Positions 9,885 through 21,789 of a stretch of 64,000 nucleotides of DNA are shown here, piece after piece. Below the pieces are notes generated by a model. The model worked only from the letters and a program-made list of their open reading frames with translations. It was not told where the DNA came from and ran no database searches. The translations under genes were made by a program, and so were the position numbers. Location of the stretch: contig NC_080428.1 of the NCBI RefSeq assembly GCF_029873635.1, positions 68,505,601-68,569,600 of the forward strand. The letters run 5' to 3'. This stretch comes from Malania oleifera. Lineage: Eukaryota > Streptophyta > Magnoliopsida > Santalales > Ximeniaceae. The stretch's first letter is position 1. Each line of letters opens with the position of its first letter.

Positions 9885-12266
9885 TGAAAAGTAAGGTGTA
9901 GTCCCAAGAGGGGGGTGAATTGGATTATAAAAATTTCTTTTAATTCCTTTTAAGAATTCTTAACCTTCTTTTATTTCTTTGAATTAATTCTTGACTTGTT
10001 TGTTTAATTCTTTAATCACTCAAGAACTTAGTTCTTTTAATTCAATCAATCAACACAACTATGTAAATAACCAAGCAACCAAACAAATCATTCAAGTAAC
10101 CAAGCCGATCATCCACAATTTGAAAAACAAACAACCAAATGATTTGCCAAGCACAAGTTACATGCAGCATAATTTAGATTGACGGAAATTTGCAAGATTC
10201 AACACTCTTTGAAATATAAACATAAACTACTCAATATCAAATTTTAAACCATTCAATCATAACATAGCTTTTGTTTTCAGCCCTGGATATAAATTTGAAT
10301 TAAGCCCTGTAGTGAATGATAATTTGTGTTTGCTGATGTGAAGCCTTGTATTAATTGATTTGCTTAATATGATATGTAATATAAAATCCAACACAATATT
10401 CACACTCTTCCCAATATTCGAAATTCAAATAAACTCTCAGTTAATTTATCTTTGGGATGTTTAACCAAGTAACATACTCCCTTATGGTTTCCGCAAGATA
10501 TGGTTTAACCAACGTACTCCCTTTCGGTTTCCGCAACCCAAATCAAAATTAAACTTTAAGTTTACTTGATTCCCAAATATACGTAGTATATATGATTTTC
10601 AATTTAAATCATCCACGCAATTTAAATATGTACTAAAAATAAATAGTAGGGAAAGAAAGAGTGAGACAGAGATTTTTATGAGGTTCGGCTTATACCCAGC
10701 CTACGTCCTCGCCTTTAGCAAACCACCAAAGGATTCACTAAATATGTTCCTTTGACGGGCAGAAAAATACCTTTACAACACTCCTTGGTTAAGGCTAGAG
10801 CCCGCCTTCTCCAAACGATATCCCTTCGTCTGGTCACTCCTTTAGGCTAGAGCCCGCCTCTTTAAGCAATATCCCCTTGCTTAGCCAACGATCCAAACAA
10901 TCCTTGGAATCATCAATCTACAAGATTAAGATCAAACAGATGTGTACAAAGAATGCTCTCACAAAGAGCTTATTAGTACAAGTTAAAAACTAATATACTT
11001 CAAACAAATTCACAATATGGAAATATGAAGCTCAAGAAGATATCACTGTAAGCCTTCTTTCTAGGTTGAAAGAATTTAGAGTACACTCAGAATTTTCTTG
11101 ATAAATTCACAACAAACCTCAGTAGTGAAACTTGGAAATTGATTGCACAAGAGAGCTTTGAGAGAATTGGGAGATTTGAGAGCAAGAAAGCTGGTTTGCT
11201 GTATTTTCTTAGTGTATTTAATCCTTAGCCTTGGGGGGTTATTTATAGATGAGTAATCAAGTCTATTTTGTGTTCTCCAAGTGTCTTTGAGTGTTTTCCA
11301 AGTTTATAGAAAGTTTGGAGCACAAGAAATATAAGTTTGAAACTAAAAACTTTTAAAAAAAAATGACCGTTAACAGTGTTCAGACGTCTGAACTTTGGAG
11401 TTCAGTCGTCTGAGGTGGTTCTACCTCTAAAAAAAATTTCAACAAAATCTTCAAATGACTGAACTTAATCTTCAGTCGTCTGAAGATATTCTTCAGATGA
11501 CCGAGGTTGAGGGTCAGACATCTGAAGTATCCGGTTCAATCATCCGATGTTCCGTCGTGAACAGTGTTCAGTTGGCTGACAACTCCAACCCTACTTCAGT
11601 ATTTTAGTCATAACTTTTTCTATACAACTCCAACTTAGGTATTCTTGGTGTCAAACGAAAGCTAAGAGAAAATTATAAAATTTCATGTTGAACACTTTTT
11701 AAAATAAATAGTTTTTGATAGAAAAAATTGCACCTCAATGCGGATGTATGAAAAATGATAGCAATTTGGAAATCTTTTTTTTAGCGTTTTTCATTCCAAA
11801 AATGATTCTAACCTTTTTGAAACAATTTTTGACCTTATAAAAATATTTTCCAAGTATGTTAAAAGGTATTTAGGTCCAAGAAATTAAACTAAGAGTTTCA
11901 TGCATCCATATTGAAATTCTTTGAAGTACTTACATGACATTTCCTATAGACTCTTTCAAATTTTTAATTTTTGAATTCCTTGAGGTCTTTATGCTTGCTT
12001 CATCTTTCTTTGAACTTTCCATACTGATCACTTGGGCTTTCATTCTTGAAGCTTTTTCTTTAATATCATTGCTCTCACGATCTTCAAGTTTTAATCCATG
12101 CCTCAAGTTTTGATATAATCATCCTTCTTTGAAGCACAAGCTTTCATAAATTCTTTAACCTTGCATTCATCATTGAGTCCTAAAAATAAATCACTTAACC
12201 AAAGTATGTTAAGTTCTACTTGTTTGTTAGCATCAAAACAAGATGTTAAACCTTGTAAGGCTAACA
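9885..12266 (-). mobile_element. Sirevirus 5' LTR with adjacent primer-binding site
   Basis: LTR of the gag at 7,959-9,828, running TG (9,885) to CA (12,266), about 2.38 kb. Beside it on the internal side (about 9,871-9,882) the minus strand reads TGGTATTAGAGC, an initiator-Met tRNA primer site with one change. Read on the minus strand, it has a cluster of self-complementary motifs (about 11,380-11,570; TTCAGACGTCTGAA-like), then a TATTTATAG promoter box near 11,240. The Sirevirus-type GAGGACGTAGGC..GAACCTCATAAA block lies at about 10,677-10,715. No partner LTR is preserved. Confidence 0.85.
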
Positions 12267-12415
12267 AGATGAATAAGAGGCAAAAATTGGGTTGCACTTA
12301 AGAAAAATAATTTGCATTGACAAACTTTTACATCATGCACATTGTTAAGGGGAGCCTTCTAAAGCTATAACCATTTTTTGCATTATGTGTTTGTCATCAT
12401 CAAAAAGGGGAAGAA
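12267..12415 (+). mobile_element. Sirevirus internal remnant with polypurine tract
   Basis: A short remnant containing TTTGTCATCATCAAAAAGGG and a purine tract (about 12,402-12,415) directly before an LTR start. This is the usual end of a Sirevirus internal region on the plus strand. It shows that the following LTR is a 3' LTR whose element was deleted upstream. Confidence 0.7.
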
Positions 12416-14532
12416 TGTTGACCTTATAGGTCACACCCGATTTTGATAATGACAAATACTTGTTGTATTTGATGGCTATCTGAGGATATGTGCAGCTATA
12501 CATTTGGCAAATCAAAATGATGGCACAAGAAGTAGAGGTTGAAGGCCCTGAAGACTTTATTTGTATTGTATTTAAAATCTTTATTTATTATAGGTCTGTA
12601 ATAGTAAATAAGATTTGGGTTGTAATAATCAAATGCATCACATGCATGATATGATAGGTAAGCTCAAATGAAAAAAGACCTAAAATGACCTTGGACACTC
12701 ATACATGCATAAACATAATGTGTTTATATGGTTAAGGTGATTAAATAAGGAAATAAAACCGAAATGCATTAAAAATGCATTTTCGGTTGACCGTACCTTC
12801 ACAATGAAAATCTGTCGGTCAATCGAATCGGTCACCAGGTCAACAATTTGACCACTGCACGGTCGACCGAACCCGACCCAATTCAAGTCACCCGATCAAA
12901 CAAGCTCTCTCCAAGTCAATAGTTTAACCATACGGTTGACCGCACCTATTGCTTAAGCCAACCACATGGTCAACTGAGTTCCCACGTGTGTTTGGCCAAC
13001 CGCCCAGTCGACCGAACCACTTAGTTTAGATCCACACGGTCAACCAAATCGTGCGAAAATGAAAAATCACCTTTGGGAACCCTAGTCGACTGAATTTCCA
13101 GTTCAAATTTTACCCCGTCGACCGAACTTCATCACTGGGTCAACCGGACCTCACTTCCGGTCGACCGGTGCTCTCAGGTTGCCATAGTATTTTTACTGCG
13201 GTTAAATTTTTTAAACAGGGCTAATTGAGTTAAAATAGTTTAAAACAATACTAGTAATCCCCTATGTGTCCTGGACAGTTATAATCATAGGGTAGTCTAT
13301 ATATACCCCCTCATTTGGAAAGATTAGTAACTGATTAGCAAACTTGATTATTAAAAATTCTCTAAAATCAAAAATCCCTTATACTCACTTCCAAGTATCC
13401 TACACTCATGCTTACCTTGTCATATTGCCAAAAATCCCTTTGTAAGTGTAAATTAAGTGTTCTTACTTTAAAGGTTTGCTCTCTCCAATTTGTGATTGAT
13501 TGAGATTATTTTGTTTGAGAGCAAGACCTTAAGTTTTTCTTAGGAGACTTTATCAATGAGTCTTCCCTAAGAAAACTTCATTTGAGCTTCTCAGTGTTGC
13601 ATTATTATTGCAATATCTTAAGGACTTCTCATTCGATTTTGGTTGTTCAAAATATTTTTTAAAATCATTTTCAAATATCTCGTGTGTTTCATTTTAAGAA
13701 AAAAAAAATACTTGGAGAGATATTTGTTTATGTTCTAAAGATCTTTGTTGCAATATTCCTTGACTAGCATTATCTTTTAAACACAAAAATTAAACCATTT
13801 TTACAAACAAAATCTGAATATCTCTTGAGGCTTATACTTTAAGAAAAATCATTTGTTAGGATATCTGAAGTGTGTCTAGTATCTTTGTTTGAGCATTGTG
13901 ATTGAAATCATTATTTTGACACAAAGATCACATTATTTACACTCTTACGCAATAATTGCAACATTTGCATAAATATTTGAGAGTAGACATTTAAACCACA
14001 TTGAGTTTACTTCATTATATCATTCGGTGGTGTATGTGACCGTTTATATTGGATACATATCTGCTTTACATGAAAGCATAATCACTGTACTAGTTTCATT
14101 ATTGTGAACATACTATTGTTTTACAGGCGTGGCCTGAGGGGGCGGTAATCCAGCCCCAGTAAGGATTGTGTGTAAAGGTTGAGATCAGCCCTTTGCTAAT
14201 TGACCTGGTTGTTTAGGTGCCGCTCCACCTATTTAAGTGAGCATTATAGTGGTAATCTTTGTGCTTCTTAGCCAAGGCAGGGACGTAGGCAATTTGCCGA
14301 ACCTCAATAACACTTCTAGGTGTCACTTACTTTTTACTGCTTTCTGGTGCATCCTTAGTTGATTAAATTGCGCAATTTAATTTCTGCTACATATTGCAAT
14401 TGATTTATTTTACTTGCACTAGATTGACTTTAGAGTTATGAAAATACTGCTGTTAAGATATTTACCTAGGGCATTAATTTTAAAAATACCAATTCACCCC
14501 GCCCCCCTCTTGGGATCTCGGTAAAGCTAACA
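12416..14532 (+). mobile_element. Sirevirus-type 3' LTR
   Basis: Runs TGTTGACCTTATAGGTCAC (12,416) to CTAACA (14,532), about 2.1 kb, plus orientation. A cluster of CGGTCGACCG-type self-complementary motifs occupies about 12,780-13,175, followed by a TCTATATATACC promoter box near 13,298. The Sirevirus block GGCAGGGACGTAGGC..GAACCTC lies near 14,275. The C-rich CCCCCCTCTTGGGAT end precedes the terminus. The same LTR family occurs at 40,571-42,704 and, inverted, at 62,180-62,727. Confidence 0.85.
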
Positions 14533-15791
14533 TAAACGACCAAAGATACCAAATTAAGATAAAGTATTCAGCTCTTTAGCACTTTCTGCTTTTGCAACCC
14601 TATGAATGTTTGACTTTGTTTCAAGCCCTATATTAAATGAAATTGTTTGCACTTCTCTTAATAAATATTTCCGCAAACGATTATACAACGTACTCCCTTT
14701 TGGGTTTCTGCAAACATTTAATCAAAACGTACTTTCTTTTATTAAGAGTTCTTCTTAATCTCTGTTTTCAACTTTCAGCAACCTGCACTTTGCGTACACC
14801 ACACAATTTATATATGCTGAAAAGTAAAGAGAATAAGGAAGAAGAGTGACACCATGTTTTTTACGAGGTTCGGCTTATCCCCAACCTGCGTCCTCACCTT
14901 TTGCCAATACCACCAAAGAATTCCACTATACCATTATTTTTCGTGTGGAACAAATCTTTACAAGGGATACCCCACGCTCGATTACTCCTTCAATAGGCTA
15001 AATCAACTCCTCTCCAAGCGATAAACTCCTCTCCAAGCGATACCCCACGCTCGATCACTCCTTCAATAGGCTAAATCAATACCTCTCCAAGCGACACCCC
15101 ATGCTTGGTCCAACGATCCAACAACTTGGAATCGTCAAAGAAACTACAAGAAACAATAGATAATCTTTGCGTACAATAACACTCTCACATAGAGTAGATT
15201 AGTACAATTTCAAACACAAAATACTTCAATATTTAAATATCAAAAGAAATAAGATTGAAGCTCAAGAGAATTTATCACTAAGTTCCTTCTAGATGAGAAT
15301 TAGCAACTTATAACTCAGTAGTACGATGATCAAAACTTTAGAAATTTAGCAATTCAGATTTTCTAATTAGTGAGCAAGGGAGAGCTTTGATAGAAAGATA
15401 GCTTTCAACAGATTTTTCAATTCTTGGTATGATTTGATTTGCAAAACCATGTATTTATAGGCTTAGAAAAGTAATTTCGTGTTGCCTAAGATTACTTGGA
15501 TTATCTTCCAAGTTTTTTAGAAAATTTTGGGCACAAGAAACCATTATTTGAAATTTAAAATATTTAAAATTTCTAACCATTAACAATGTTTAGACGACTG
15601 AAGTATCGGGTTCAGTTTTCTTATGTTCCTTAACACATTGAAATATTTGAATTGGACACAAGGTCAGACGATTGAACTAAGGTTTCAATCTTCTGAAGTC
15701 CTAGATCAGACGACTGAACTAAGGGTTCAGTCTTCTGAGGGTGTACTGCCTCTTCTATATTCTTTCAAAAAAATCTTCAGTAGAATGAACT
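14533..15791 (-). mobile_element. Element A 3' LTR, first segment
   Basis: Matches 34,873 to about 36,113 of the 5' LTR in order: the CCAAAGATACCAAATTAAG start, the GAGGTTCGGCTTATCCCCAA block near 14,866, repeated CTCTCCAAGCGATA words, a GTATTTATAGGC promoter box (minus strand sense) near 15,449, and the CAGACGACTGAA cluster at about 15,590-15,740. It ends in GAACT (15,787-15,791), the target copy left of solo LTR B. Confidence 0.85.
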
Positions 15792-16654
15792 TGTTGGCCT
15801 TACAAGACTTAACATCTTATTTTAATGCTAACAATTAAGAGAAACTTAACATATTTGGTTGAGTAATGATATTTCACGACTCACAAGGCATGTAAATTCA
15901 AGGTCAAGCTTATACTTCAAAGAAGGATGATCATATGAAACTTAAAGCATGGATTTCAAAATGATATTTTAAAGCTTGAAGAATATGAGAGAAAGCTTAA
16001 AAGTATATCAAAGCTTGAAGAAAAGCAAGAGAGCTCAAAGAAAAACAAGCATGAAGACTCAAGCGCCAAGAATGTCCAAAGTCCTTGAAGTCTTTATGTA
16101 AGTGCTTCATATTTTAAATATTTTTGAAATATTTTTAAAGCTCTTTTATGGTTAAATATGGACTTATAAACCAATTTTTTATAACCCTGGAAAATGTTTT
16201 TGAAAAGTCACATCCAAAGTTTTTCAAATAAAAAAAGGTTTAAAACCTTAAAAAAAATAAAAGTTTTCAAAAAATTAAATGGTTAACTGACTGACCAGAA
16301 CGCACTGAATTTTCCCAGCCAACTGAAAAACATACCTGTTGAATAATTGCCCAGCCGACTGACTCTTTTTTAACTATGTTCAATCAGCCGACTGACAATT
16401 TCTTGAAATTTATTTCTGGAGACAGAAAGGTCTCAGCCGCCTGTCCAACCGACTAACCCTATGTAAAATGCCTACCCATTCTCCTGTCCAGCCGATTGAC
16501 TCTATGGGAATTTGAATTTAAAACTTCAACAAAAAAATTCTAAAAATTAATTTTTCAAATATGAACATTATAAAAATTTGATGGCCACTCCAAGTAACTT
16601 GGGAAATAAGGAAACTCATCCTAAAAAATCTATAAATACTCCTTCACACCCAAG

Positions 16655-18482
16655 TGTTCACCTTATAGGTCACACCAAGTTTTGATAATGACATATACTC
16701 TTGGTATTTGTTGACTTTCGAGTTTGTGTGCAGGTATATAATTAGCAGATCAACTAATGGCACATGAAGACTCAAAGTCTAAAGACCCTGAAGACTTCTT
16801 TCATGTTGTAATTCATTTTAATTCAATGAGGGTCTGTAATAATAATTAGGAGAAACAGTCTATAATAATCTCTGCATGTCATGCATGTAGGTTTTGTAAA
16901 CTCAAAATGGCCGTAGAACGACCATAGGGACCGAATGACCTTAGGGCACCCTTCGGTCGATTGACGCCTATCTCAAAATGGACTCGATAAAGACCCTAGT
17001 ATGACCTTAGGTCTCAGCACTCACACACATATCATATAATATATAGGAGTGTTAAATCTATGTTGAAATTGAATATTATTAGGGATTTTGTGAGAGTTCG
17101 GGCAACCAAACTATAATCCGGGCGATCGAACTTATTTGAATATCTTTTAAAGCTATATCTATTCGGGCAACCGAACCATGGTTCAGCCACCCGAACCTCG
17201 GCGAGTTAAAAATTATTTAACTGCAGTAAAATTGAGTTAATTTGGGTTAAATGTGCTTAAGCATTTTTGAACTTTTCTAATAATACCCAATAGATCCCAA
17301 ACGGTTATATTTTTAACCTAGCCTATAAATATGGGTTCATTTGTGTGGATTAGTAGGAGATCAAGAAAAATCATTAGCCAAAATCCTCTCAAACCCAAAA
17401 TCCCATTTTGCCTATAATACTTCCAAACACTCTCATACCTTCATTCCATTGATTATTTTTAGCCTTGTGGGAGTTCTTGCTTAGGTTATTGCTTAGTAGT
17501 ATTGCTCATACTCCCATTGCTTTGTTTGGTTGATTGGTATTGATTTTAGGGAGTTAAGCAAGGTTTTCCCTCAGATTTCATTTAACAAATCTCGTGTTGG
17601 GAAAAACCTAGTAGCTTAAGGATTTTTGCATTGTCATTGCAAAGATTCCTATAGCTTGATTTTGTTGTGCAAAATATTTTTAACAAGCTATATTATTCTT
17701 TCAAGCAACTCTTGAGCATATTACATTGAAGAAAATATTTTGAGTTGTTTTGAATATTTGCAGCATCGTTGAAACCGTGGTTTATTATTGAGATTTGATA
17801 TTTACTGTTTCAAAGAAATAGCTTGATTAGAACACTCTTGAGCATATGAACGATCATATCTTGTTAAGTGTAGTTTGCACAAAAATACACATCACTGAGC
17901 TTACATTTACCTACATTGTTGATGTGTATGTGATTGCGCGTATTGGGTACATATCTACTTTACATGAAAGCATAATCACTGTACCATTTGAGTGAAAATA
18001 CTGTTGTATTTTCAGGCGTGGCCTGAGGGGGTTTGATCTAGCCTGGAAGGATCAGGTTGGGGTCAGCCCTGTGAATTTGACCTAGGGTCTTCTCCGTCCC
18101 GCAAGGAGAGTTTGTAAAGGTTGAGGTCAGCCTTGTGCTAATTGACCTGATTGTATTAGGTGTCACTCCACTCGTTAAGTGAGCTTTAGTAGAATCCTCG
18201 GGCTTGCGAGCTAAAGGCAGGGACGTACGCATAGTTGGCCAAACCCCAATAACATATCGTGTGTCTATTTATATTTCCGCACTTTATATTTACCGCACGT
18301 GTATGTTATTGTGTGAATGATGCGCATGATTTAAATTCCACATATTATACTTATCGGTGCATTTGGGCAGACTGACCCTAGGTTGTGAATATACTGTTGC
18401 TGAACTAGTTGAACCTAGGGGAGAAATTTTTAAACACCCAATTCACCCCCCCCCCCCTCTTGGGAGTACACCAAAGCTAACA
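16655..18482 (+). mobile_element. Solo Sirevirus-type LTR C1 inside LTR B
   Basis: Runs TGTTCACCTTATAGGTCAC to CTAACA, about 1.83 kb. A perfect 5-bp target duplication CCAAG lies at 16,650-16,654 and 18,483-18,487. It contains TTCGGGCAACCGAAC-type motifs at about 16,920-17,200 and a CCTATAAATATGG promoter box near 17,323. The GGCAGGGACGTACGC block is at about 18,215. The internal region was lost, presumably by LTR-LTR recombination. Confidence 0.9.
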
Positions 18483-19435
18483 CCAAGAAATCAAATCACC
18501 AAGCAATCACACAGCATTCAAGCATTCAACTCTCAATCTCTCACAAAGCTCTTTCTTGCTCACACTCTTGCTGGGAGAATTCCACTGAACTACTATTGAT
18601 ATTCATCTAGAGAAGGAATTGGTGATATCTTATACTTGAGCTTCAATTCTATTTCATCTTGATATTTAAATTCTTGAAGTACATAGTGCTGAATTTGTAC
18701 TAATCTGCTCTGTTTGAGAGTGTTCTTATATGCAGATTTTATTTCATATTTCTGTAGTTCTTGGATGATTCAAGGTGTTTGGATCGTTGACCAAGCGTGG
18801 GGTATCACTTGGAGAGGTGCAGCTCTAGCCTATTGAAGAAGTGACTGAGTGTGGGGTATCACTTGGAGAGGAGGTACTCTAGCCTATTGAAGGAGTGTGT
18901 AACGGTTTTGTTCTGCCTGGAAAGGAACAAGTTTAGTAGAATCCTTTGGTGGTTTGCCAAAGGTGAGGACGTAAGCTGGGGATAAGTCAAACCTCGTAAA
19001 AAACCCGGTCTCACTCTCTTTCTCTTACTCTTTTTAAATTCCAGCAAACATATAAACTGCGTGGATGTTTTAAATTCCTTAATCATAAAAACTACGTGGA
19101 TTGGAAATTAAATAAACCAAAGTTTAATTTTGATTTGAGATTGTGGAAACTAAAATGGAGTACGTTGGTTGATCAATACTTTGCGGAAACCTCAAAGGGA
19201 GTACGTTGATTGGTTAATATCCAAAGACAAATTAACTAAGAGTTTATTTAAATTATGAGTTATTAGGAATTTGAGTTGTGGACAAGGTAACATGTCTCGT
19301 CGACGAATCCAACCCTATAAATAGAAAAAATTTGGATTTCTATGTAGGAAAAATCAGAAAAAAATTTCTCTCTTTCCTTACTTCTCGATTTCGGCTCCGT
19401 CGTTCGCCAGATCGATGATCTAGGGCCACCACGAC

Positions 19436-20569
19436 TGTAACGACCTAATCTTGATATAAAATGAAATAGAATAAATGAAATGGTCAACCCAAACCCGTGG
19501 GTATCGGGGACACTTGTCAATCACAGCGAAAACCTAAGCAGTAGTAAATTTAAATCACATTTTTGTAACCATAAAATCCAAACACCATAGTTAACTACAT
19601 TACCAAATACCTATGTTTATATACAATCTCCCAAAACGACCAAAATAAACCTAGGATCTCACAACAAAAATCCCCTGATCCTAAATTAGAACTTACCCTT
19701 CTAGCAGGGAAGCTCAACTCACTCAGCGGCGGCCTTGACCCACCGGTCCCTCTGGGTTTCCTAAAAAATCATTTAATATGCGGGGTGAGACACCTATCAG
19801 TAAGGGTAGATAAATTAAAATTAGTTGTGTGGCAACATGAATATTTAATGTTGTAATTCATATACCATATATTTCACATACCATAAACATAAATCATAAT
19901 ATGATTAAATAAACATATAATTTCATACATTCAAGTAATCATACTAATCAGGTGTTATCTGATATAATCTATAATACTGAAAACTGCCTAAGATGTATGG
20001 CTAGTTGATGTCATGTATTACCCCCCATGATGGGTTGTGCAGCCCGAATGCGAGACCCGACAATGGTTGGCCGACCATTACCGAGTCAATAATGTATGTA
20101 AGTATGATGAGCCTGCCACACCCTGGTCCGGACTGCCAGGTGGACGTCTACACTCTACACTGAAAGCCACATCGACTATCCATCTCCTACCCCCTCGTGA
20201 GGTGGTTAGCACCAATCTGATCATAAATATCTTATCTATAAGTTACGGTACCGTGCTTCTAAAACTGAACTAAACTAACATCCGGGTTGTGATAACATAT
20301 AGTACATGAACATATACTATTTATCATAAATCAACTAATGGCATTTTTTGAATCTTACATTAACATAATAATTACGGCCTCGCGCCGAAAACATGAATAA
20401 ATACGGCCTCGCGCCAAATAACATGGGTAAATACAGCCTCGTGCCAACATCAATTATAGCCTTGCGCCGAACATATCATATATTCTGAAAACATAATTTA
20501 CTATGTTACCATATTATTCCAGAAAATACTTATCAACATGTTTTATCTTGTAAATCTAACTTAACATGG

Positions 20570-20619
<50 letters not shown>

Positions 20620-21542
20620 ATATTCATGCCACGCGAATTGAAGGAAATCGTATATTCTGTTCTAAAAACACATTTCCTGTACAATTGCAGTATTTTCCCA
20701 AACTTTCTTTTTCTCAATTATGCTCATATATAATCACATGATTTCTGAAAATTATTCTATCATTAAATAATAATAATTTCAATGAAAAATAATTGTTTTA
20801 ATTTATCCCCTTACCTGGCAACTGAAAAGCCCCTCTATAATATTGGTCTTACACTCATAGGAAACCCTAAGTAGTACCCTGAAAATGATAATTCTCAGAA
20901 CTAAACTTCAGTATTTATTCGAGTACATCATTTCCTTCAACTATGGAAAGACCAAATTTTGAAAAAAAAGTCTTACCTCAACTCAGGAATAAATTCCAAC
21001 TTGCTTCCACCAACAATCCGCTCCGGTAAATTTGGAGAGAACTTCCTTAGGAGCGTCGTGGTGGCCTCAGATCGTCAATCCGGCGAACGACGGAGCCAAA
21101 ATCGAAGAGAGAGGAGAGAGAAACCGTAGGGAGAGAGAGAGTGATTTTTTTCTAAATTTCTGCGTTAAAAATCCAAGTTTTACTATTTATAGGGCTGGAT
21201 TCGTCGATGAGACACTTCACCTCATCGACGAATCCTGTAGAAAGTTCATCGATGAACCTGCACCTTCGTCGACGAATTTCAGATTTCCCCAAAATCATCT
21301 CTCAATATCTTCTCATCGACGAAACTTGTCTTCGTCGACGAGGCCCTCTTGTACCCTCGTCGAAGAATCCCTTGTGTTTGTCAACAAGAACCTGATGAAT
21401 TCCCTCGATTAATATTCCCAAAGTGCAATGTTGTCGACAAACGCTTCGTGTTTGTCAACAAAATCGACTGCCTCCTTCTGTTACTGTTTCCATTTTCCTT
21501 CCTCTTTATTATTTAAATACCATTATTATTCAGGTCGTCACA
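19436..21542 (-). mobile_element. 3' LTR of gypsy element D
   Basis: TG...CA LTR of about 2.1 kb. Contents in plus-strand order: the CCGTGGGTATCGG start region, a GC-rich segment at 20,025-20,170, four ACGGCCTCGCGCC-type words at 20,365-20,470, an (AT)n run at about 20,577-20,613, the TATA box (minus sense CCCTATAAATAG) near 21,185, and the TCGTCGACGA motif cluster at about 21,195-21,470. Confidence 0.9.
20365..20470. repeat. CG-rich short tandem words in the gypsy LTR
   Basis: Four spaced copies of a word like TACGGCCTCGCGCC, about 25-35 bases apart. The right LTR (27,538-27,612) has three and the inverted LTR C2 (29,290-29,385) has four, so copy number changes between copies of the family. 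Confidence 0.85.
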
Positions 21543-21789
21543 TTCTCCCCTCCTTATAAAATTTCGTCCTCAAAATTTACTATTCATATAATTCATCATC
21601 CCTTGGTAGGCAAAATGGTCTACTTATTTTATTACTTACCCTCACTTATGGCGAAAGAATACCGCGGTTACATTCCAAGTCCTAGGAGATTATATATACC
21701 AAAAGAAAATTTCCCCCAAAACAAAAATACCACTTACTAACTAAAACATTACATGTACCTGCAAAAGAAATAGTGCCTATTTATTTACA

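Noticed and set aside
9991-10182. Asn/Gln-rich small frame
   Set aside because: Lies inside the Sirevirus LTR; composition artefact.
12780-13175. Regularly recurring motifs reminiscent of a CRISPR array
   Set aside because: Spacing and motif length vary, the host is a plant nucleus, and the motifs belong to an LTR promoter region.
20037-20273. 78-codon frame, also present at 27,204 and inverted near 29,513
   Set aside because: It is the GC-rich part of the gypsy LTR, repeated with the LTR; no start context and not conserved as protein between copies.
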